Of a DNA stretch of 64,000 bases, positions 52,774 to 62,204 are shown one piece after another. The notes under the pieces are model-generated. The model was not told where the DNA came from and ran no database searches. It saw only the letters and a list, made by a program, of their open reading frames with translations. The stretch comes from Streptomyces olindensis (GTDB lineage Bacteria > Actinomycetota > Actinomycetes > Streptomycetales > Streptomycetaceae): assembly GCA_000696115.1 (NCBI GenBank), contig JJOH01000096.1, positions 1 through 64,000 on the forward strand, written 5' to 3'. The position numbers and the translations under genes are program-made. How positions within the stretch are numbered: position 1 is the stretch's first letter; each line of letters starts with the position of its first letter.

Positions 52774-52827
52774 CCGCCCACACCGTGCCATGACCGACCA
52801 CCGCGTGCCGTGACCGACCCCGCCGGG
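52768..52827 (+). repeat. Three 20-bp tandem repeats at the rph stop
   Basis: Units start at 52768, 52788 and 52808, with the pattern CC(G/A)TGACCG(C/A)CCA-C. The first unit contains the rph stop codon, and each later unit repeats a CNTGACCG block. The rest of the gap to 52976 contains no clear gene. Confidence 0.6.
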
Positions 52828-52976
52828 TCGTCCGGGCAGGTCATCAGGCACCGTAGGGGCCGGGTGGCGAGACGGTTCGTCGCCGGCGGTGGCGGACGCG
52901 GTGTCCCTCACCGGAAACGGAAGGAAGCTGCACGCATGCGCACCATCCCGGCCCACGACCTGGGGGAGGCGTCCCG

Positions 52977-54056
52977 ATGAGCGGAGCCGAGGACCCCGTC
53001 CTCTTCCACACCACCGGACGCGCCGCCCGCATCACGCTCAACCGGCCGCGGGCCCTCAACGCCCTCACGCACACCATGGTCCGCCGCATCGACGAGGCGC
53101 TGAGCGCGTGGGAACGCGACCCGGCCGTGGAGACCGTGGTCATCACCGGCGCGGGCGAGCGCGGCCTGTGTGCGGGCGGTGACATCCGCGCCATCCACGA
53201 CGACGCCCGCGACGGCGACGGCTCGGCCTCCCGGGCGTTCTGGCGCGACGAGTACCGCCTGAACGCCCGGATCGCCCGCTACCCCAAGCCGTACCTCGCC
53301 GTGATGGACGGCATCGTGATGGGCGGCGGTGTCGGTGTCTCGGCACACGGCAGCGTCCGCGTCGTCACCGAGCGGTCCCGGGTCGCCATGCCGGAGACCG
53401 GCATCGGGTTCGTACCGGACGTCGGCGGCACCCATCTGCTCGCCCGGGCACCCGGCGAGCTGGGCACCCACCTCGCCCTGACCGGCGCTCAGACCGGCGC
53501 CGCCGACGCGCTGCTGTGCGGTCTCGCCGATCACTACGTGCCGTCGGCCTCGCTGGAGCGTCTCCTCGATTCCCTGGCCGAACTGCCCGTGAACGAGGCG
53601 CTGGCCGGCGTGGTGCGGACACCACCGCGGGGTGTCCTGGCCGACCAGCGCGACTGGATCGACGCCTGCTACGCCGCGGACACCGTCGAGGAGATCGTGC
53701 ACCGGCTGCTCGCGCACGGCGACCCCGCCGCCAAGGAGGCCGCGGAGACCCTGCTCGCCAAGTCACCGACCGCCCTCAAAGTCACCCTGGCGTCGCTGCG
53801 CCGGGCCCGGGCACTCGGCTCGCTGGACCGCGTCCTGGACCAGGAGTACCGCGTCTCCTGCGCCGCCCTCGGCACACCCGACCTGGTCGAGGGCATCCGC
53901 GCCCAGGTCGTCGACAAGGATCGCAGGCCGCGCTGGTCGCCGAAGACGCTCGCCGAGGTCACCGACGCCGACGTCGAGCGCTTCTTCACCCCGGCCGGCC
54001 GGCCCGAGCCGGGTCTCGCGGCACCGTCCGAGGCCGCTGCGGAGGACGCCTGGTGA
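52977..54056 (+). CDS. 3-hydroxyisobutyryl-CoA hydrolase (crotonase fold)
   Basis: 359 residues from the ATG at 52977 after GGGGGAGGCG. The N-terminal crotonase core has TLNRPRALNALTHTMVRRID, the oxyanion region ERGLCAGGDIRAIHDDA, PYLAVMDGIVMGGGVGVSAH and the catalytic MPETGIGFVPDVGGTHLLAR. The C-terminal half (ALKVTLASLRRARALGSLDR, QVVDKDRRPRWSPKTLAEVT) is specific to 3-hydroxyisobutyryl-CoA hydrolases rather than hydratases. It acts in valine catabolism, releasing 3-hydroxyisobutyrate and CoA. No other valine genes are adjacent. Confidence 0.92.
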   Translation: MSGAEDPVLFHTTGRAARITLNRPRALNALTHTMVRRIDEALSAWERDPAVETVVITGAGERGLCAGGDIRAIHDDARDGDGSASRAFWRDEYRLNARIARYPKPYLAVMDGIVMGGGVGVSAHGSVRVVTERSRVAMPETGIGFVPDVGGTHLLARAPGELGTHLALTGAQTGAADALLCGLADHYVPSASLERLLDSLAELPVNEALAGVVRTPPRGVLADQRDWIDACYAADTVEEIVHRLLAHGDPAAKEAAETLLAKSPTALKVTLASLRRARALGSLDRVLDQEYRVSCAALGTPDLVEGIRAQVVDKDRRPRWSPKTLAEVTDADVERFFTPAGRPEPGLAAPSEAAAEDAW

Positions 54057-54070
54057 CGTCCGTCGCCGGT

Positions 54071-54102
54071 GAGGGCCGGTGACGGCGAAGCCTTTGGCCC
54101 TC
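54071..54102. terminator. Possible bidirectional hairpin terminator
   Basis: GAGGGCC (54071-54077) and GGCCCTC (54096-54102) pair across an 18-nt loop between the convergent hydrolase and VWA genes. It is weaker than the other hairpins in the window. Confidence 0.5.
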
Positions 54103-54118
54103 CCGGATCCGCGAGGTG

Positions 54119-55159
54119 TCAGAGCATGAGCAACAGCCGCGTGTGCGACACGAGCTTCCGGTTGACGCTGGTGCTCTGCACGAAGATGGTGAAGTCGTCG
54201 TTGTGGTCCGGCTTGACACGCACTTCCGTGTTCGGCAGGCCCAGCAGGGATCGGGCCGCGGGCCCCGTGTACACGCGGTCCGTCTTCTTCTCCAGCACCG
54301 CGATCTGCTTCTGCGCCTGGATCTTCTCGGACTTGCTCAACTGGTAGAACGCCGCGCCGGTGCGGTAAGGGTGCCCGCATTCGATGACCCACTCCCGGAT
54401 CCCCGCGTCACGAGCCACCGGGATCAGCTGGTACTTCGAGGGCTCGACCGGCGTGAGGCCGGCCGCCTTGATGGTGTCCTCGTTGACCGCGTCCGCGCCG
54501 GTGGAGAACACCGCCCGCGATCCCCGGATGCCCTGGGCGCGGCCCACCATGAAGTTCTCGGTGGCCTGCCGGATGACCTGCCCGGCCTCCTCCAGACCCT
54601 GAGTGCTGGTGGCGTCCCATATGGCGATGTTGTCCTTGGGGAAGCCGCACTGCATGGCCTCGCGCTTGCCCATCTGGTCGGGCACCAGGACGGCCAGTGT
54701 CCAGTTGTCCTGCTGGGTCGCCATCATCTCGGCCACGGCCTTGACCAGTTCACGCGGCTCCCGGCTGGGGGAGTCCTCGCAGCGATGGCTCGCGTTCTCC
54801 TGTCCGTCGGTCAGCACGAACGTCAAGAAGCTGTGGTCGCCGTACAGTTGGGCCGTCTGGGCCAGTTCCCGCTGCGACTTCAGCGCGGCGGCCAGCAGGG
54901 CCGTCATGCCACCGGGCCGGTACAGCTGCTTCAGCGACGGCATGCGCAGCACGTCCTTGTCGTAGATGACGCACTCCACCCTGTCGGCGAAGACGTACAC
55001 CGTGACGCGCGTCTCCTGGTCCAGCTCCCTCGAACGGCGGGCGAGATAGGCGATCTGCTGGTCGGCGACTTCGACCACCTTGCCGCTCAGGTGCGACATG
55101 GACGAGCTGGCGTCCAGCACGAGCGCGACGTGGTTGATGTAGTTCTGGGTTCCGGTCAC
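54119..55159 (-). CDS. VWA-domain protein
   Basis: 346 residues from a GTG at 55159 after GAGGGGGAGC. The von Willebrand A domain (about 8-215) has the metal-ion-dependent adhesion motif DASSSMS (residues 16-22), the downstream Thr in GGMTALLAAAL and Asp in VLTDGQENASH, so metal binding should be intact. The C-terminal 120 residues include EKIQAQKQIAVLEKKTDRVY and VRVKPDHNDDFTIFVQSTSV. There is no signal peptide, so it is cytoplasmic. It may assemble with partner proteins, for example a chaperone-like ATPase, but none is adjacent. The function is not known. Confidence 0.82.
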   Translation of the reverse strand: MTGTQNYINHVALVLDASSSMSHLSGKVVEVADQQIAYLARRSRELDQETRVTVYVFADRVECVIYDKDVLRMPSLKQLYRPGGMTALLAAALKSQRELAQTAQLYGDHSFLTFVLTDGQENASHRCEDSPSREPRELVKAVAEMMATQQDNWTLAVLVPDQMGKREAMQCGFPKDNIAIWDATSTQGLEEAGQVIRQATENFMVGRAQGIRGSRAVFSTGADAVNEDTIKAAGLTPVEPSKYQLIPVARDAGIREWVIECGHPYRTGAAFYQLSKSEKIQAQKQIAVLEKKTDRVYTGPAARSLLGLPNTEVRVKPDHNDDFTIFVQSTSVNRKLVSHTRLLLML

Positions 55160-55269
55160 AGCTCCCCCTCGTTCCGGCTAGGTGTTCCCACCTTCTCACC
55201 CACCACTGACAATCGATCTTGGCTCGGGCACCCGGGGGAGGGGGCACCCAGGAGCCGACCGCCCGCGGG

Positions 55270-55985
55270 TCACCGGTCGTGGGCCGGGAGGTCCGCGAGG
55301 GCCTTCTCCACCGCCGCGAGGACCGGCAGCGGAGCCTTGTCCCCGGAGACGGCCAGGCGGGCGTCGTAGGTCTCGCCCTGGTAGAGGCCGGCCGACACGA
55401 CCGGCCCCCGCGTCCAGCGCCACCGCTCGTCGGTGAGCACCGTCTCCACGTCGCCGTCCTCGTACTCCAGTGAGTTGCGCGGCGGCGGCCGGGGGCCCTT
55501 GGTAGAAGCGCTCGGCGGAGTCGCGGAACCCGTAGCGCTCGGTGTACCAGCCGCCGGTCAGGGTGATGCCGAGGGCGTTGCGGCCGGGGCGGAGGAGCGC
55601 GGTGACGTCGGCGACGTCGAGGAGGACGCGCCACTGGTAACTGCTCCAGCCCGGTTTGAGCTCGGCGTCGTCGACCGGGGCGCCGTTGAGGCGGAGGTCG
55701 TAGGCGCCGAACGCGGTGGAGTGCAGCAGGGCGCGGCGGACCGGACGGGGCACGTGGAACGTGGCGCGCAGGAGATGCGGCTCCTCGGACACCGAGCCGA
55801 CGAAGCGGGCGCGCCACTGATCGGGGGCCAGGAACCCGGCGGTCACCTCGGAGGACGGAGCCGCCCTTGCCCTGCACCCGTACGCCGACCAGGGCCGTCT
55901 CCAGCGGCCACAGGGGCGCGAAGGGCCAGTCGACCAGTTCGTAGTCCCGGCGGCGCCGGCCCCGGCCCGTGCTCCGCTTCGCCGT
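55270..55985 (-). pseudogene. Decayed GH78 alpha-L-rhamnosidase (N-terminal domain relic)
   Basis: Three minus-strand pieces in different frames make one GH78 N-terminal region: RDYELVDWPFAPLWPLETAL (about 55880-55950), then EVTAGFLAPDQWRARFVGSV to GWSSYQWRVLLDVADVTALL and GWYTERYGFRDSAERFYQGP (55480-55850), then SLEYEDGDVETVLTDERWRW and GLYQGETYDARL (about 55360-55480). Frameshifts lie near 55855 and 55470. After DARL the reading ends in 27 unrelated residues and stops at 55270, so the whole catalytic domain is deleted. It sits next to an intact divergent GH78 gene. Loss by recombination between rhamnosidase paralogues is plausible. Confidence 0.8.
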
Positions 55986-56039
55986 GACCGTCGCGGAGAC
56001 CTGTCGTGGGCAACGTTGCCCGTTCTCGCGCGCGAGTCA

Positions 56040-56101
56040 TTGACACGGTCCGGCGGAGGGTCCAGGATCGCGCCTGCAAGTACGGGATTGAAACGATTCA
56101 A
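56040..56101 (+). promoter_or_regulatory. TTGACA-17-CAGGAT promoter with LacI-like operator
   Basis: TTGACA at 56040-56045 and CAGGAT at 56063-56068 are 17 bp apart, the canonical spacing of vegetative promoters. Downstream, TTGAAACGATTCAA (56088-56101) is a 14-bp palindrome with one mismatch and a central CG, the usual form of a LacI/GalR site. Repression of the secreted rhamnosidase by a LacI protein, perhaps the one at 63156, is inferred. Confidence 0.72.
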
Positions 56102-56160
56102 AACCGCCCGTCCGCACGAGCGGGCTCCGCTCCCCGCAGCACCCCCGGAAGGTCCCCTCG

Positions 56161-59100
56161 ATGCAGAACGTCTCCCGCCGATCCACCCTGCGCTCCGCCG
56201 TGGCCGTCGCCCTTGCCCCGACCCTCGGCTCCCTGGTTCTTCCCCGCCTCGCACCGACGGCGTCCGCCGCGGTCTCCTGGACCGCGAAGTGGATCTGGGC
56301 GCCCTCCACTTCGACGAACCAGTGGGTGGCCTTCCGCAGATCCTTCACCCTCCCGACCGCCCCGTCCCAGGCCGTGACGCGGATCGCGGTGGACTCGAAG
56401 TACTGGCTGTGGGTGAACGGCACGCTGGTGGTCTTCGACGGCGGGCTCAAGCGCGGCCCGAACCGCACGGACACGTACTACGACGAGCTCGACCTCGCCC
56501 CGTACCTGAGGAGCGGCGGCAACACGGTGGCGCTGCTGGTGTGGCACTTCGGCAAGCAGGGCTTCTCGCACCACAGCAGCGGCAAGGGCGGGCTGCTGTT
56601 CCAGGCCGACCTCCAGACCGGCTCGACGACCACCCGGCTGGTCAGCGACACCGGGTGGAAGCACACCGTCCACCCGGGCTACTCGAACAACACCAGCGGC
56701 ACGCAGGTCAATTTCCGGCTGCCCGAGTCCAACATCCACTACGACGCCCGGGCCGCCGCCGTCATGGCGGGCTGGCGGTCGCCCGGCTTCGACGACAGCG
56801 GCTGGACGGCGCCGACCGACTACGGAGCGGCGGGCGCCGCGCCCTGGAACGCCCTCGTCGAGCGGCCGATCCCGCTGTTCCGCTACTCCGGTCTGAAGTC
56901 CTACACCAACGCCGCGTCGCTGCCGTCCTCGGGACAGGGCGCCACCGCGATCTCGGCCACCCTGCCGTCCAACATCCAGGTGACCCCGTTCCTGAAGGTC
57001 GACGCCCCGGCCGGTGCGGTGATCGGCGTCCAGACCGATCACTACGACGACGGCGCGGGACTGGTGGGCATCGAGCCGGGCACGCAGTACAACGTGCGCG
57101 CCACCTATGTCTGCGCGGGCGGCGTCCAGGAGTTCGAGCCGCTCGCCTGGATGAGCGGCACCGCCGTGCGGTACACCATCCCGGCCGGCGTGGACATCCT
57201 GGAGCTGAAGTACCGCGAGTCCGGCTACGACACCGACTTCGCCGGCTCGTTCAGCAGCAGCGACGCCTTCCTGGACACGCTGTGGACCAAGGCCGCCCGC
57301 ACCATGTACGTCAACATGCGGGACAACTACATGGACTGCCCCACCCGCGAACGCGCCCAGTGGTGGGGCGACGTGGTCAACCAGCTCAAAGAAGGCTTCT
57401 ACACCTTCGACACCCGCTCCCACGCCCTCGGCAAGAAGGCCATCGCCCAGCTCGCCGCCTGGCAGAAGGACGGCGGAGCGCTGTACTCGCCGGTCCCGAC
57501 GACCATCTGGACCGCCGAACTGCCCGTGCAGATGCTCGCCTCCGTGTGGTCGTTCTGGACGTACTACCTCTACACCGGTGACGCGAGCGCCGTCACCGTC
57601 GCCTACCCGGCGGTGAAGCGGTACCTGAACCTCTGGAGCCTGGACGCCGACGGCCTGGTCAACCACCGCGCCGGCGACTGGGACTGGGAGGACTGGGGCG
57701 CCAACATCGACGCTCGCGTCCTGGACAACTGCTGGTACTACCTGGCCCTGGACACCGCCGTGAAGCTCGCCGACCTCAGCGGCAACACCGCGGACGTGGC
57801 CGGATGGCAGTCCCGGCGCGACAGCATCAAGGCCAACTTCGACCGCGTGCTGTGGGACGCCTCCCGGAGCGAGTACCGCTCACCCGGCTACACCCGGGAC
57901 ACCGACGACCGCGCCAACGCCCTGGCCGTGGTCGCCGGGCTGGCCACCGCCACCCGCCACCGGGCGGTGACCGAGGTGCTGCGCACCCACCTCAACGCCA
58001 GCCCCTACATGGAGTTCTACGTCCTGGAGGCGCTGTATCTGATGGGCGCGGCCACCGTCGCCGAGGAGCGCATGCGCAACCGCTTCGCCGCCCAGGTCGC
58101 CGACCCCGCCTGCCACACGCTGTGGGAGCTGTGGACCAAGGCCGACGGCACCGACAACCACGCCTGGAACGGCGGCCCGCTGTACGCGCTGTCCGCGTAC
58201 GCGGCCGGGGTCCGCCCCACCGAGCCGGGCTGGACGGCGTACGAGGCCGTGCCTCGAACAGGCACCCTCACCAGGATCGACACGGTGACGCCCACCCCCA
58301 AGGGCGACATCCGCTTCCGCATCCTGCGCGACGGCACCCAGGTGACCCTGACGCTGACCTCGCCGAGCGGGACGACCGCCCGGGTGGGCGTGCCCACCTA
58401 CGGAGGCGCCCGGCCGGTCATCAAGGCGAACGGCACCACGGTCTTCACCGACGGCTCCGGCACCGGCGGCGTCAGCGGTCTCAGCCAGGCGGGCAAGGAC
58501 GCCGCGTACGTCTACTTCACCGTCCAGCCGGGCACATGGACGTTCACGGCGACGGGCACGGGCCGGCTCGACGACCTGGCCCTCGGCCGCCCGGTCACCG
58601 GCAACAACAGCCTGGAGAACGCCGACTGGGGCCGGAACCGGCTCACCGACGGCACGCTCCGCAGCGTGGCCGGGGCGAAGGGCTGCACCAGCAACGAGTT
58701 CACCTCGGCCGACATCGGCGCCAACCCCGTCTGGGTGGAGATCGACCTCGGGGCCGACACCGACCTCGACGCCGTCCGCCTCTTCCCCCGGACCGACACT
58801 CCGGCGGCGGGCGGCGGAACCGCGGGCTTCCCGGTCGACTTCACGATCCGCACCCGCCGCGACGGCTCCGCCACGTACACCACCGTGCGGACCGTCACCG
58901 GCCAGCCGAACCCCGACGGACGCGTGCAGACGTACGGATTCAGGACCACCACCGCCCGCCATGTGCGCCTCGAAGTGACCAGGCTCGGCGCCCCCGCGGC
59001 CGACGAGGCCACCAAGTACCGCCTCCAACTCGCCGAACTCACGGTCCCCACCGCCGCGACCACCGTCACCGCCAACTACACCCTGGAGAACGGCGACTGG

Positions 59101-59523
59101 GGCAAGACCCGGGTGCTGGACGGCACCACCACGAGCGTGACGGGCGCCAAGGGGTTCACGAGCATCGACTTCCCCTCCGCCGACGTCCGTGACACGCCGG
59201 TGTGGATCGAGGTCGACCTCGGCGCCGACCGGGCGATCGGCACCGTCACCCTCCACCCGCGCACCGACACGACGGCGGCGGGCGGCGGAACCGCGGGCTT
59301 CCCCGTCGACTTCACGCTGCAGACCCGCGCCGACGGCGCCTCCTCCTACACCACCGTGCGGACCGTCACCGGCCAGAGCAACCCCGACGGAGCCGCCCAG
59401 ACCTACACGCTCACCGCCGCGAGCGGACGCTACCTGCGGCTGCGCGCGACCAGACTCGGCAGACCGGCCTCCGACGAGTCGACCCGCTACCGCCTCCAAC
59501 TCGCCGACATCGGCGTCAAGTAG
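56161..59523 (+). CDS. Secreted multidomain GH78 alpha-L-rhamnosidase
   Basis: 1120 residues from the ATG at 56161 after GGAAGG. A Tat-like signal peptide (NVSRRSTLRSAVAVALAPTL) leads into N-terminal jelly-roll domains. The (alpha/alpha)6 catalytic barrel contains DNYMDCPTRERAQWWGD (388-404), with the general-acid region, and DWDWEDWG (506-513); the late CHTLWELWTKADGTDNHAWN block is family-typical. The C-terminus has two 150-residue F5/8-C-like carbohydrate-binding modules (about 808-958 and 970-1120) that are recent duplicates, sharing AAGGGTAGFPVDFT and SxYTTVRTVTGQxNPDG. It should release rhamnose from plant or microbial polysaccharides outside the cell. A promoter and LacI-like site precede it. 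Confidence 0.93.
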   Translation: MQNVSRRSTLRSAVAVALAPTLGSLVLPRLAPTASAAVSWTAKWIWAPSTSTNQWVAFRRSFTLPTAPSQAVTRIAVDSKYWLWVNGTLVVFDGGLKRGPNRTDTYYDELDLAPYLRSGGNTVALLVWHFGKQGFSHHSSGKGGLLFQADLQTGSTTTRLVSDTGWKHTVHPGYSNNTSGTQVNFRLPESNIHYDARAAAVMAGWRSPGFDDSGWTAPTDYGAAGAAPWNALVERPIPLFRYSGLKSYTNAASLPSSGQGATAISATLPSNIQVTPFLKVDAPAGAVIGVQTDHYDDGAGLVGIEPGTQYNVRATYVCAGGVQEFEPLAWMSGTAVRYTIPAGVDILELKYRESGYDTDFAGSFSSSDAFLDTLWTKAARTMYVNMRDNYMDCPTRERAQWWGDVVNQLKEGFYTFDTRSHALGKKAIAQLAAWQKDGGALYSPVPTTIWTAELPVQMLASVWSFWTYYLYTGDASAVTVAYPAVKRYLNLWSLDADGLVNHRAGDWDWEDWGANIDARVLDNCWYYLALDTAVKLADLSGNTADVAGWQSRRDSIKANFDRVLWDASRSEYRSPGYTRDTDDRANALAVVAGLATATRHRAVTEVLRTHLNASPYMEFYVLEALYLMGAATVAEERMRNRFAAQVADPACHTLWELWTKADGTDNHAWNGGPLYALSAYAAGVRPTEPGWTAYEAVPRTGTLTRIDTVTPTPKGDIRFRILRDGTQVTLTLTSPSGTTARVGVPTYGGARPVIKANGTTVFTDGSGTGGVSGLSQAGKDAAYVYFTVQPGTWTFTATGTGRLDDLALGRPVTGNNSLENADWGRNRLTDGTLRSVAGAKGCTSNEFTSADIGANPVWVEIDLGADTDLDAVRLFPRTDTPAAGGGTAGFPVDFTIRTRRDGSATYTTVRTVTGQPNPDGRVQTYGFRTTTARHVRLEVTRLGAPAADEATKYRLQLAELTVPTAATTVTANYTLENGDWGKTRVLDGTTTSVTGAKGFTSIDFPSADVRDTPVWIEVDLGADRAIGTVTLHPRTDTTAAGGGTAGFPVDFTLQTRADGASSYTTVRTVTGQSNPDGAAQTYTLTAASGRYLRLRATRLGRPASDESTRYRLQLADIGVK

Positions 59524-59526
59524 AGA

Positions 59527-59560
59527 GCGGCCCGCTGTGTGTCAGGGCACAGCGGGCCGC
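59527..59560. terminator. Bidirectional hairpin terminator
   Basis: GCGGCCCGCTGTG (59527-59539) pairs perfectly over 13 bp with CACAGCGGGCCGC (59548-59560). It separates the two convergent GH78 genes. Confidence 0.92.
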
Positions 59561-59573
59561 GATCGTGGGGCCG

Positions 59574-62204
59574 TCACGCGTGCAGGCGCAGGCGGTGACG
59601 TCCGGACCCGAGGTCCATCAGGGGCTGCGCGGACTCCCAGCCCTCGGGCGGGAGGAACCGCCCGGTCGTGCCGGGCGGCAGGTCGGCGTGCACGGTGAGC
59701 GTGCCGCCGTCGACCGACCAGGCGACGGACGCCGTCCCGTACGGGGTGGCGATCGCGGCGCGGGCCGAGGTGAGCGTCGACCCGGGTCGGGGAGCGATCT
59801 CGATGACTCGATAGCCGGGCGCGGCGGCCCGCAGCCCGGCGACGGACCGGTAGAGCCAGGCGGCGACGGCGCCGTAGGCGTAGTGGTTGAACGACAGCAT
59901 CGTCCCGGCCTTCTCGGTGTCGATGCTGCCGTCGGGCCGGATCGCGTCCCACCGCTCCCACATCGTGGTGGCCCCGCGCTCCACCTGGTACAGCCAACCC
60001 GGGCACTCGGTGTTGAGCAGGAGCCGGTACGCCTCCGCCAGGTGGCCGGTTCCGGTCAGGGCCGGCAGCACGAAGGGGGTGCCGAGGAACCCGGTGGCGA
60101 TACGCCCGTCGTGGGCGCGCACCAGGGCGGCGAGCGCCTCACCGACCGCGACGCGTTCGGCGGCGGGTACGACACCGAACTCCAGGGCGAGCGCGCACCC
60201 GGTCTGGGTGGTGCGGGCATGGTCGCCCCACTTCCGCCAGGCGGCCTCGGCGGTACGCCGGTGCAGCTCCCCGTACCGGTCGGCGTCGTCGGCGTGGCCC
60301 AGTTCCCGGGCGGCGTCGGCGAGCAGCCGGGCGCTGTGCGCGACGAAGACGGTGGCGACGTAGGCGGAGTCGGTGGTGGCGCGGGCCGGGTCCTCCGGCG
60401 GGGCGGCCGGGTCCAGCCAGTCCCCGAGCTGCGCGTTGCCGCTCCAGGTCCCGTCCTCGTCCAGGCGATCGGCGGTGAACTCGACCCAGGCACGCATCGC
60501 GGGATAGTGGCGGCCCAGCAGGCTGCGGTGGCCGTAGGCCTCGAAGAGGGCGGTCGGCACGACGGTGGCGGCGTCGCCCCAGCCCGCCGCCGTGCCGGCG
60601 AACGGCAGTTCCATCGGCGGCAGTTCACCGAGGTCCACGTCGGGAATCACCAGCGGTACCGCGCCGTCCGCCCGTTGCTCGATGGCCAGGTCGGTGAGCC
60701 AGCTGTCGAGGAAGGACCGGCTGTCGAACGTGGCGCAGGCCGTCGGGGCGAAGGCCATGATGTCGCCGGTCCAGCCGAGCCGTTCGTCGCGTTGCGGGCA
60801 GTCCGTGGGAACGGCGAGGAAGTTGCCGCGCTGCGAGCGGACGACGTTGGCGTACAACGCGTTCACCCGCTCGTCGGAGCAGTGGAACTCACCGATCCGG
60901 CGCAGGTCGCTGGCGACGACGGCGACCTCGACCCGCTCGACCGTGACGCCCGGGGACGCCTCGATCTCCGCGAACCGGAAACCGTGGAAGGTGAACTCCG
61001 GCTCCAGTTCGGCCCCGCCGCCGGACAGGGTGTACCGGTCGGTGGCGCGTGCCCCGCGCAGGATGCTGGTGAGCAGCCTGCCGTCGCCGTCGAGGACCTC
61101 GGCGTGCCGGACGGTGAGGGTGCTGCCGGCCGGGCCGTCGGCACGGAGGCGGAGCCAGCCGGTGATGTTCTCGCCCGCGTCGACGGCGATCGTGCCGTCG
61201 GGCAGGGTGCGCACCTCCGGCCGGACGACCTGCACGACGCGTACCGGCGGATGGGCCCGCTGCGTCAGCCCGGCGGGCAGGGGCGACGCGGCGGCCCGCT
61301 CCCAGGCACGGTCGTCGAAGCCCGGCAGCCGCCAGCCGTGGGGCTCGTGGCGGAGGTCCCGTTCGCAGCCGTCGTACAGGTCCGCCGCGAACAGATCGCC
61401 GTACCCGCCCCGCCACTGGTCGTCGGTGGCGACCGTGACGGTGCTGCCGTCGGCCAGGGTGACCTCGAGCTGGGCGAGCAGTGCCGAGGTGTCGCCGTAG
61501 ACGTCGCGGTTCTTGTGCCAGGTGAGGTGGCCTCGGTACCAGCCGTCGCCGACGGCTGCGGACAGGGCGTTGCGGCCGGGGGAGAGCAGGCCGGTGACGT
61601 CGTAGGTGGCGTACAGGAGCCGGTTCGGGTAGCTGGTCCAGCCCGGTTCCAGAAGGTCGTCCGAGACGGGCCGGCCGTTGACGGCCGTGCGGTGGACGCC
61701 CAGCGAGGTCACGTACAGGCGGGCGGACACCGGCTCCGCCGGGAGGTCGAACTCCCGGCGGAGCAGCGGCACCGGGCCGGGGGAGGTACGGCCACGGTCA
61801 CTGGGGACATGGACTGGACGGGCCGTCCAGTCCATGTCGTCGAGCAGCGCCGCCTCCACCCGGGCCGGCTTGCTCCATGCCGTCCACCCGACATCGGTGC
61901 GGACCCGGACCCGCCAGTGCCGGACCTCGCGGCTGCGCAGCGGTGCGGCCGGCCACGGCTGATCGGTCACCACGTCGGACTCGACCTCGCCGCTGGAGAC
62001 CGCGCCCGTGAAGGACCGGCCGGCCGCCACCTGGATCTCGTAGGCGTGCTGCAGGACGCCCGGCCGGTCGCTTGCCAGCGACCACGACAGACGGGGCTCG
62101 GGATACGGGGTGGCCACGAGACCGGAGTCGTCCGCAGTGCGCAGCCCGGTGACCGTCGTCGCGGTGTCCGCCGCGCGGAGTGCCTCGGAGCTCGGCGTCG
62201 TCAT
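59574..62204 (-). CDS. Cytoplasmic GH78 alpha-L-rhamnosidase
   Basis: 876 residues from the ATG at 62204, which overlaps the stop of the upstream hydrolase (ATGA). There is no signal peptide. N-terminal domains (YPEPRLSWSLASDRPGVLQH, GWTSYPNRLLYATYDVTGLL, GWYRGHLTWHKNRDVYGDTS) precede the catalytic barrel with TDCPQRDERLGWTGDIMAFA, the classic GH78 acid-containing motif, TTDSAYVATVFVAHSARLLA and TMWERWDAIRPDGSIDTEKA. It probably removes rhamnose from imported rhamno-oligosaccharides. It is coupled to an alpha/beta hydrolase that may strip acyl groups first. It differs from the secreted enzyme by lacking duplicated binding modules. Confidence 0.93.
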   Translation of the reverse strand: MTTPSSEALRAADTATTVTGLRTADDSGLVATPYPEPRLSWSLASDRPGVLQHAYEIQVAAGRSFTGAVSSGEVESDVVTDQPWPAAPLRSREVRHWRVRVRTDVGWTAWSKPARVEAALLDDMDWTARPVHVPSDRGRTSPGPVPLLRREFDLPAEPVSARLYVTSLGVHRTAVNGRPVSDDLLEPGWTSYPNRLLYATYDVTGLLSPGRNALSAAVGDGWYRGHLTWHKNRDVYGDTSALLAQLEVTLADGSTVTVATDDQWRGGYGDLFAADLYDGCERDLRHEPHGWRLPGFDDRAWERAAASPLPAGLTQRAHPPVRVVQVVRPEVRTLPDGTIAVDAGENITGWLRLRADGPAGSTLTVRHAEVLDGDGRLLTSILRGARATDRYTLSGGGAELEPEFTFHGFRFAEIEASPGVTVERVEVAVVASDLRRIGEFHCSDERVNALYANVVRSQRGNFLAVPTDCPQRDERLGWTGDIMAFAPTACATFDSRSFLDSWLTDLAIEQRADGAVPLVIPDVDLGELPPMELPFAGTAAGWGDAATVVPTALFEAYGHRSLLGRHYPAMRAWVEFTADRLDEDGTWSGNAQLGDWLDPAAPPEDPARATTDSAYVATVFVAHSARLLADAARELGHADDADRYGELHRRTAEAAWRKWGDHARTTQTGCALALEFGVVPAAERVAVGEALAALVRAHDGRIATGFLGTPFVLPALTGTGHLAEAYRLLLNTECPGWLYQVERGATTMWERWDAIRPDGSIDTEKAGTMLSFNHYAYGAVAAWLYRSVAGLRAAAPGYRVIEIAPRPGSTLTSARAAIATPYGTASVAWSVDGGTLTVHADLPPGTTGRFLPPEGWESAQPLMDLGSGRHRLRLHA

